From: Gemmatimonadota bacterium
GTDB taxonomy: Bacteria; Gemmatimonadota; Gemmatimonadetes; Longimicrobiales; Gaopeijiaceae
Assembly: GCA_030550695.1 (NCBI GenBank)
Contig: JAUQOX010000203.1
Location: 1-5,406, forward strand
DNA length: 5,406 nt
Reading direction: 5' to 3'
Below, piece by piece: positions 1-4,354 of this stretch. The number at the start of each line of letters is the position of its first letter. The stretch's first letter is position 1. The notes beneath the pieces are model-generated. The model searched no databases. It was not told the origin of the DNA and was given only the letters and a program-made list of their open reading frames with translations. A program made the translations under genes and the position numbers.

Positions 1-529
1 CCTCCATGAGTTCTTTGCGGGGGAGCAGGCATTCCCCTCCCACATCCAACACCCTCCCCGGCCGATCCCTCTCCCGAAAGCCCGCCACCACCCCTCCTCC
101 CGGCAGCCTTCGGAGGGTTACGGTAAAGCGGCTCCGATAGTGGAACTCCCGAGGCGAAGGTTTCACCTCCGGGTCCTCCACCCGAACCCCCCCGATCCGG
201 CGGAGGGCGTCCCCCACCACCCTTCCCTTCCAGGCCACCTGGTGCCGATACTCCAGATGTTGCAAGGCGCACCCGCCGCAGCGCCTGTACAACGGGCAGG
301 GCGGCTCCCTCCACCCCTCTCCCCGCTCCCTCCAGCCCAGGACCTCCCCTACCGCCCATTTCTTCCGGTCCAGAAGGATCCGTACCTGCACCCGGTCCCC
401 CGGGACGGTTCCCCGAAGGAAGACCACCTTGCCGGAGGGGAGTCTTCCCACCCCCACCCCTCCCGCGCCCAGCCCCTCCACCACCACCACCTCCTCCCCC
501 TGCCCCCTTCCCCCCGTCGGCCCGGTCAT
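1..529 (-). CDS. rlmD: 23S rRNA (uracil-C5)-methyltransferase, RlmD/RumA type, N-terminal part (3' end outside window)
   Basis: The 176 visible residues match the N-terminal half of the TrmA/RumA family, SAM-dependent enzymes that methylate C5 of uridine in 23S rRNA. A TRAM RNA-binding domain covers about residues 14-65. It is followed by the iron-sulphur motif CPLYRRCGGCALQH, with Cys78, Cys84 and Cys87; Cys167 in 'GGECLLP' supplies the fourth ligand. This spacing closely follows E. coli RumA (Cys74, 80, 83, 162, from memory). 'FHYRSRFT' at 129-136 fits the conserved region after the cluster. The SAM motifs and catalytic Cys lie beyond the window edge, so it is partial, not shown to be broken. 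The ATG overlaps the accC stop (ATGA), implying translational coupling. The ribosome binding site for this ATG is poor: GAGG sits only 2 nt upstream. A better one (AGGAGG, 495-490) precedes the in-frame GTG codons 16 and 17, so the true start could be there. The exact target (U1939, or U747 plus U1939 as in RlmCD) cannot be told. Confidence 0.92.
   Translation of the reverse strand, partial: MTGPTGGRGQGEEVVVVEGLGAGGVGVGRLPSGKVVFLRGTVPGDRVQVRILLDRKKWAVGEVLGWRERGEGWREPPCPLYRRCGGCALQHLEYRHQVAWKGRVVGDALRRIGGVRVEDPEVKPSPREFHYRSRFTVTLRRLPGGGVVAGFRERDRPGRVLDVGGECLLPRKELME
496..523 (-). other. G-quadruplex motif at the start of rlmD
   Basis: The coding strand carries four G-runs: 523-521 (3 G), 515-510 (6 G), 507-503 (5 G) and 500-496 (5 G), separated by loops of 5, 2 and 2 nt. 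They lie within codons 3-12 of the ATG-initiated rlmD frame, directly upstream of an AGGAGG ribosome-binding-like sequence and a run of four GTG codons. The pattern fits the usual G3+N1-7 definition of a quadruplex. Whether it folds in the mRNA is unknown. The genome is G-rich on its coding strands, so this may be compositional. Confidence 0.5.
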
Positions 530-2028
530 CGCCTCGACGGGAGGAAGACCCTCCGCCACGCCGAGAAACCCCGGCCGTCGCCCCGGCCGGCGTCCCGGAG
601 AGAAGGAAGCCGGGAGGCCTCCTGTTCTTCCAACAGCGCGGCCACCAACCCGGCCGCCAGAACCACGTCCTCGGGGGGCGCCGCCCGCAAGCAATCCGGA
701 TGCTCCTCCACGTAGCGGATGGAGAGACGGCCTGCCTGGAAATCCGGTTCCTCCATGACCTGCCGGTGGAAGGGGATGCAAGTGTCCACCCCCCCCACCA
801 CCAGTTCCCCCAAGGCCCTGGCCATGCGCCGGATCGCCTCCTCACGGGTGGGGGCGTGTACCACCAGCTTCCCCAGGAGCGGGTCGTAGTGCAACCCCAC
901 CTCGGTCCCCACCTCGATCCCCCCGTCCCACCGGACACCCGGCCCTCCCGGAACGGCCAGGAACGAGATGGTTCCCGTGGAGGGTAGGAAATCCCGGGCC
1001 GGGTCCTCGCTGGTGATCCGGCACTCGATGGCGTGCCCCGAAGGCTGAAGTGCGTCCTGACCGAGGGGGATCGGCTCGCCTGCGGCCACCCGGAGCTGCC
1101 AATGGACCAGGTCCACACCGTAGACGTACTCCGTCACCGGGTGCTCCACCTGAATGCGGGTGTTCATCTCCAGGAAGTAGAACTCGCCGTCCTGGAAGAG
1201 GAATTCCACCGTGCCCGCCCCCACGTAGGCCACCGCCTCCGCCGCCCTCACCGCCGCTGCGCCCATCCGGGCCCTCAGCTCGGGGGTCACCGCCGGGGAC
1301 GGGGCCTCTTCGATGAGCTTTTGATGACGGCGCTGGATGGAGCACTCCCGCTCGCCGAGATGAAGGACCTTCCCGTACCGGTCTCCCAAGATCTGGATTT
1401 CGATGTGTCGGGGAGCCTCCAGGAAACGCTCCAGGTACAAGGAACCGTCCCCGAACGCCGCCAGGGCTTCCCGCTGCGCCGCCTCGAAGGCCCGGGGTAG
1501 TTCTTCGGGGCGGCCTACGACCCGCATCCCCTTCCCCCCCCCTCCGGCGGAGGCCTTGATCAGGAGTGGATAGCCGACCTCCTCCGCGGCCCGGGCGGCT
1601 TCCTCCGGGTCCTGGACGGGATCGGTGAGGCCGGGTACGATGGGGACTCCGGCCGCCCGCATCCGCCTCCGGGCCTCGGTCTTGTCTCCCATGGCGGCGA
1701 TGGTCTCCGCCGAGGGCCCCACAAAGACCAGCCCGGCTTCTTCCACCGCCCGGGCAAAATGCGCCCGCTCGCTCAGGAACCCGTAGCCGGGATGGATGGC
1801 CTGGACCCCCGCCTTGGCCGCCACTTCCAGAATCGCCGGAACGTTGAGGTAGCTTTCTGCGGGAGCCGGCGGCCCCACACGATAGGCTTCGTCAGCCGCC
1901 ATGACATGGGGTGCCCGACGGTCTGCGTCAGAATAGATGGCCACGGAGCGGATCCCCAGCTCCCGGCAGGCCCGGAGAATGCGGAGGGCGATTTCTCCCC
2001 GGTTGGCTACCAGCACACTTTCGAACAC
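526..2028 (-). CDS. accC: Biotin carboxylase subunit of an acyl-CoA carboxylase (AccC)
   Basis: This 500-residue protein carries out the first half-reaction of biotin-dependent carboxylases: ATP-dependent transfer of bicarbonate carbon to biotin on a carrier protein. The N-terminal domain starts 'VLVANRGEIALRILRACRE' and contains 'HPGYGFLSE' at 79-87. The ATP-grasp domain has Lys116, the glycine-rich lid 'IKASAGGGGKGMR' (157-169) with Lys158, and 'ERECSIQRRHQK' (226-237). The catalytic block is 'EMNTRIQVEHPVTE' (287-300), with Glu275, Glu287, Asn289, Arg291 and Glu295; Arg337 is also present. All align with E. coli AccC at an offset of one. The first ~440 residues match the usual AccC length; a tail of about 60 residues follows, ending 'SAWRRVFLPSRR', as in longer PccA-like carboxylases. 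There is no biotinyl domain or MKM motif. The GTG start is chosen for its AAGGAGG site 5 nt upstream and because the family N-terminus begins here. The frame runs open further upstream, but that stretch crosses a terminator and shows no homology. The stop overlaps the rlmD start (ATGA). Confidence 0.96.
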   Translation of the reverse strand: MFESVLVANRGEIALRILRACRELGIRSVAIYSDADRRAPHVMAADEAYRVGPPAPAESYLNVPAILEVAAKAGVQAIHPGYGFLSERAHFARAVEEAGLVFVGPSAETIAAMGDKTEARRRMRAAGVPIVPGLTDPVQDPEEAARAAEEVGYPLLIKASAGGGGKGMRVVGRPEELPRAFEAAQREALAAFGDGSLYLERFLEAPRHIEIQILGDRYGKVLHLGERECSIQRRHQKLIEEAPSPAVTPELRARMGAAAVRAAEAVAYVGAGTVEFLFQDGEFYFLEMNTRIQVEHPVTEYVYGVDLVHWQLRVAAGEPIPLGQDALQPSGHAIECRITSEDPARDFLPSTGTISFLAVPGGPGVRWDGGIEVGTEVGLHYDPLLGKLVVHAPTREEAIRRMARALGELVVGGVDTCIPFHRQVMEEPDFQAGRLSIRYVEEHPDCLRAAPPEDVVLAAGLVAALLEEQEASRLPSLRDAGRGDGRGFSAWRRVFLPSRR

Positions 2029-2033
2029 CCGAC

Positions 2034-2040
2034 CCTCCTT
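2034..2040 (-). promoter_or_regulatory. Ribosome binding site of accC
   Basis: AAGGAGG on the minus strand lies 5 nt before the GTG at 2028. It fixes the accC start against the longer open frame that extends upstream to 2577. Confidence 0.85.
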
Positions 2041-2043
2041 TCC

Positions 2044-2066
2044 GCCGGTCCCCCTGCACCACCGGC
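2044..2066 (-). other. Hairpin between terminator and accC ribosome binding site
   Basis: A perfect 6-bp inverted repeat, GCCGGT (2066-2061) and ACCGGC (2049-2044) on the minus strand, encloses an 11-nt loop. It begins right after the terminator U-run and ends 3 nt before the AAGGAGG of accC. If formed in RNA it would sit immediately next to the ribosome binding site and could affect its accessibility. No U-run follows, so it is not a terminator itself. Its function is not known. Confidence 0.45.
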
Positions 2067-2118
2067 AAAAAAGTAGGACCCCCTCGGGCCGGCCCACAAC
2101 CGGCCCCGAAGGGGGTCC
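2067..2118 (-). terminator. Rho-independent terminator after the PDZ gene, just before accC
   Basis: On the minus strand, arm 2118-2100 pairs with arm 2092-2076 to give 17 base pairs with two single-base bulges (2109 and 2104) and a 7-nt loop (2099-2093). Three nucleotides later comes a run of six T (2072-2067). This is a textbook intrinsic terminator for leftward transcription. It would end the transcript of the PDZ gene, whose stop is 74 nt upstream. The accC start codon lies only 38 nt downstream of the T-run, so the site could instead, or also, act as an attenuator of accC. Confidence 0.88.
2070..2099 (-). promoter_or_regulatory. Weak candidate promoter for accC inside the terminator
   Basis: TTGTGG (2099-2094) and TACTTT (2075-2070) on the minus strand are 18 nt apart and would start transcription near 2063-2060. 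Each hexamer matches the sigma-70 consensus at only three of six positions. The candidate is listed because accC has so little sequence between the terminator and its start codon that any dedicated promoter must overlap the terminator. This is speculative. Confidence 0.18.
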
Positions 2119-2184
2119 CCAGGTGCCGCCCTGGCGACGGCCGGCCGTGAGGGGCCGGCAACGCTCCCGGCGGGGCCCCTGGAC
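2115..2184 (-). other. Imperfect long stem with inner hairpin in the accC leader
   Basis: Segments 2184-2169 and 2130-2115 of the minus strand can form a helix of about 13 pairs with small bulges and one mismatch. They enclose an inner hairpin of 7 perfect GC pairs (2159-2153 with 2146-2140, 6-nt loop). The outer helix uses 2118-2115, which also form the base of the terminator stem, so the two structures compete for those bases. No U-run follows it. It could be a 3'-end stabilising structure of the PDZ mRNA or part of a leader that switches folds. The high GC content makes chance pairing likely, so confidence is limited. Confidence 0.4.
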
Positions 2185-2192
2185 CCTCGGAC

Positions 2193-3107
2193 CTACCGCA
2201 GGGTTCCTTCCAGCCGCACCTCCCTCCCCTGCCGCCAGACCCCCAGGGAGAACCTCTCCCCCGGCTCGTAGGAGGTCAGGATCCTCCAGGCATCCCGGGC
2301 CGATTCCACCCGGCGCCCGTCCACGCTCTGCAGAACGTCCCCTCCCCTTAGACCCAAGGGAGATCCCTCCTCCGCTTCCAGGACCAGGGCGCCCCGGTCG
2401 GTGGAAAAATAACTGCCCAGAGCAGGATTCAGGTCCACGAAGGTTACCCCCGCCAGGGTCACCGGTCCGCCCCGACCCCAGAGCCACACCTGCCTCCCCC
2501 TTCCCCCTGGCCCCTCCCCCCACCGGATTTCCATCCAGGGGACCGAGAAACGCCACGGCCCCCATCCCGGCAGCCACAGCCTGACTTCTCCCCCCTCACC
2601 AGGAAGGGCCGGGGCCCCGAGGCTCCATCCTTCCCACCCTTCCCAGGTACTCCTTGCGACGACATCCCGGGCCGTGACCTCGGTGCTCCTCTCCTCCCGG
2701 CCCCGACGGTATCGGAGTTCCACCCGGTCCCCCGGCTTCAGCTCCCTGGCCAGGGCCAGCACCCGCTGCACCGGCAAAGACTCCCCGGACCGGAACCCTC
2801 GCTGCGCCTCGTCCGGCAACGGCTCCACCAGGGAACGGCCGTTCCAATGGGTGAGAAGATCCCCCCGCCGCAGGCCTGCCTCCGCCGCAGGGGATCCCGC
2901 CAGGACGGCCTCGATCCGAGCACCCACCCGGTCCGTGGCCGCACCCTGCCGGGCAAGGAAGGACAAGCCGAGCCGAAGGGTATCCGGCTCCCTGGGCCAC
3001 GCCCCCGAACCGGCGAGACCGTGACCGGCTGAGGGATGGCTCAGGACCATGGCGACGAGCACCGAAAACACCGCCAGAGAACACGGCTTCTCACCCGACC
3101 GCACCAT
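2193..3107 (-). CDS. Exported protein with two PDZ domains and a tryptophan-rich linker
   Basis: This 304-residue protein of unknown specific function has a likely N-terminal signal peptide or anchor: basic residues, then a hydrophobic core LAVFSVLVAMVL (11-22), with small residues after it around 26-33. The cleavage site is unclear and there is no lipobox. PDZ domain 1 spans about 44-146, with a GLSF carboxylate-binding loop at 47-50 and 'GSPAAEAGLRRGDLLTHWNG' at 71-90. PDZ domain 2 spans about 225-303, with 'GSPLGLRGGDVLQSVDGRRV' at 248-267. Between them, residues 155-210 hold ten tryptophans. No trypsin-like GNSGG, S41 or zinc-protease catalytic motif is present, so it is probably a peptide-binding or scaffold protein of the cell envelope, not an HtrA protease. 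The ATG at 3107 has GAGGA (3120-3116) 8 nt upstream. The gene is separated from the zinc-ribbon gene by 257 bp and is followed by a strong terminator, so it probably ends a transcription unit. Confidence 0.85.
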   Translation of the reverse strand: MVRSGEKPCSLAVFSVLVAMVLSHPSAGHGLAGSGAWPREPDTLRLGLSFLARQGAATDRVGARIEAVLAGSPAAEAGLRRGDLLTHWNGRSLVEPLPDEAQRGFRSGESLPVQRVLALARELKPGDRVELRYRRGREERSTEVTARDVVARSTWEGWEGWSLGAPALPGEGGEVRLWLPGWGPWRFSVPWMEIRWGEGPGGRGRQVWLWGRGGPVTLAGVTFVDLNPALGSYFSTDRGALVLEAEEGSPLGLRGGDVLQSVDGRRVESARDAWRILTSYEPGERFSLGVWRQGREVRLEGTLR

Positions 3108-3139
3108 CGGTGGCTTCCTCGAGTCTGGAAGGTTATTTC

Positions 3140-3171
3140 GGGAGGCGACCCGCTCCTTCGCCTTGCCTCCC
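3140..3171 (-). repeat. Inverted repeat upstream of the PDZ gene
   Basis: GGGAGGC (3171-3165) and GCCTCCC (3146-3140) on the minus strand form a perfect 7-bp inverted repeat with an 18-nt loop, ending 19 nt before the GAGGA site of the PDZ gene. It could be a 5'-UTR hairpin or an operator. The rest of the 3108-3364 gap is GC-rich: I see no convincing promoter hexamers, no hairpin with a U-run after the zinc-ribbon gene, and no supported small gene. Confidence 0.3.
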
Positions 3172-3364
3172 TTTGGACCCCCCGGACCGGCCCCCGGGTT
3201 GCTTGGAGAGGACTTTTTCGCCGGCTTCGAGGGCCCGGCAGGGCTCCCAAGGCCGGCCCGAGTCCAAGGGGGCGGCCCTACCCCGCCCGAAGCCAGGCAT
3301 AGGCCTTTCGGGAGATTCGTCGCCGCGGCCCGGGCTCCGGGGGCGAAGTCGAAGGGGGGGACCT

Positions 3365-4354
3365 TCAGGCTGTTTCTCCTCCCAGCACCTTCCTCCGGAA
3401 CGCCTCGAACCCCGGCACCTCCGTAAGCTCCCCGTCGGCGATGGCCGCCACCTCCTCAGCCACCCGCCACTCGGCCAGAAGAGCGGCGGCTTCGGCCATT
3501 TCGTCCAGGGCCACCACGAGCCCGGCCCGCCCTTCCTCTCCCAGCTCCCCCAAAGCGGTCCTTTCCCTGCCGAGGAGGGCCAGGAAGCCTGCCCCTCCCC
3601 CGACCCCCTCCAGGGCCCGGGCGGCGCCCCGGGCCGACGCCATGAGCCCCTCGGGGGAGGTGACGACAAACAAGCCCAGACGCAGAGAGGGACGGGCCTC
3701 GGCCGGATCCACGGTCACCAGGCTGCCGCAGAGGGCGCAGGGGGCCTCGAGGGCCGGACCGGCGTTCAGGTGGACGAACCGGAGGGACTGGAAGCGCCAG
3801 GGGTGGAGGGCCAGGGGCCCCCGGCAAGCGGGGCACGTGGGGGCCAACGGAAGCTCGGAAAAGAGACGGGTGAGGAGGGAGGCAGCCTCCAGGAAAGGTG
3901 AGCCCAGCCATTCCCGTCGCCGAAGGGTGCCCAAGGCGCTCCTGTAGGGATCGTAACCCTCTTCAGGAGGAGGGGGCAGCCGTGACAGGATCCGCCACCA
4001 GAAGCCTTTCCTGGGTCCCGGATCAGGAAGACGAGGACCGTAGCGCCAATCCACCCACTCGGGGCGCGCCGCGGCCCCCACCCGGACCAGTTCTCCCCGG
4101 TCCACGGCCAGCAGCGAAAGCTCTCCGGTGGTCAGCAGGAGTCGCCCCCGCTCCCGCCCCGCTTCTTCCAGGGCTGCCAGGGTCTCCCACCGCTCTTCCA
4201 GAGGGGCCAGGTTCCACCGCCGGCAGCCGGGACAGATGAGCCAGAGGCGTCCCTTCAGGGGGTCGTAAGCCAGCCGGAACGGACCCTCCGGGACCCACGG
4301 GGGCCCGCCCGGGAGCGGAAACCCGCAGAAACCGCATCGAGACCGCGTCTTCAC
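3365..4354 (-). CDS. Uncharacterised protein with two zinc ribbons
   Basis: A 329-residue protein with no recognised enzymatic domain. Two zinc-ribbon-like modules are visible: Cys7/Cys10 with Cys41/Cys44 (CGFC ... CPGC, 30 residues between knuckles), and Cys174/Cys177 with Cys206/Cys209 (CPAC ... CALC, 28 residues between). The segment after the first ribbon, 'CRRWNLAPLEERWETL' (44-59), followed by a 'WRYG' motif at 103-106, recalls a recurring hypothetical family in Gemmatimonadota and related phyla (from memory). Residues from about 225 onward are alanine- and glutamate-rich and probably helical. There is no signal peptide or membrane segment, so it should be cytoplasmic. The GTG start overlaps the stop of the carboxyltransferase gene (GTGA) and lies only 18 nt before the Cys7 codon, so a much later start would lose the first ribbon. 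No strong ribosome binding site precedes it, which favours translation by coupling. Possible roles include metal-dependent regulation or assembly, but none can be assigned. Confidence 0.82.
   Translation of the reverse strand: MKTRSRCGFCGFPLPGGPPWVPEGPFRLAYDPLKGRLWLICPGCRRWNLAPLEERWETLAALEEAGRERGRLLLTTGELSLLAVDRGELVRVGAAARPEWVDWRYGPRLPDPGPRKGFWWRILSRLPPPPEEGYDPYRSALGTLRRREWLGSPFLEAASLLTRLFSELPLAPTCPACRGPLALHPWRFQSLRFVHLNAGPALEAPCALCGSLVTVDPAEARPSLRLGLFVVTSPEGLMASARGAARALEGVGGGAGFLALLGRERTALGELGEEGRAGLVVALDEMAEAAALLAEWRVAEEVAAIADGELTEVPGFEAFRRKVLGGETA

Noticed and set aside
140..715. Plus-strand open frame of 191 codons opposite rlmD and the end of accC.
   Set aside because: Its Pro/His/Arg-rich composition is typical of the complement of G-rich coding sequence, and both opposite-strand genes are well supported.
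2029..2577. Open extension of the accC frame 183 codons upstream of the GTG start.
   Set aside because: It crosses the intrinsic terminator and overlaps the PDZ gene. It reads as low-complexity Gly/Arg-rich sequence and lies before the family N-terminus and its strong ribosome binding site.
1937..2584. Plus-strand open frame of 215 codons across the PDZ-accC junction.
   Set aside because: It is a Pro/Arg-rich shadow frame that runs through the terminator hairpin, with no homology signal.
2193..3107. PDZ protein as an HtrA/DegP or S41 protease.
   Set aside because: No serine-protease catalytic motif is present; almost the whole mature length is taken by two PDZ domains and the linker.
3214..3239. 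Hairpin GCCGG...CCGGC with an adjacent T-run on the plus strand, as a possible terminator.
   Set aside because: For minus-strand transcription the run after the stem is A, not T. For the plus strand the T-run precedes the stem, and there is no plus-strand gene to terminate.
3133..3300. Small minus-strand open frame of about 55 codons in the gap before the PDZ gene.
   Set aside because: It is the tail of a longer shadow frame. It has Gly/Arg-rich low complexity, no well-placed ribosome binding site and no family resemblance.
3110..3901. Long plus-strand open frame of 263 codons.
   Set aside because: It is antisense to the zinc-ribbon gene, rich in Pro/Gly/Arg as expected from GC-rich shadow frames, and has no recognisable domain.
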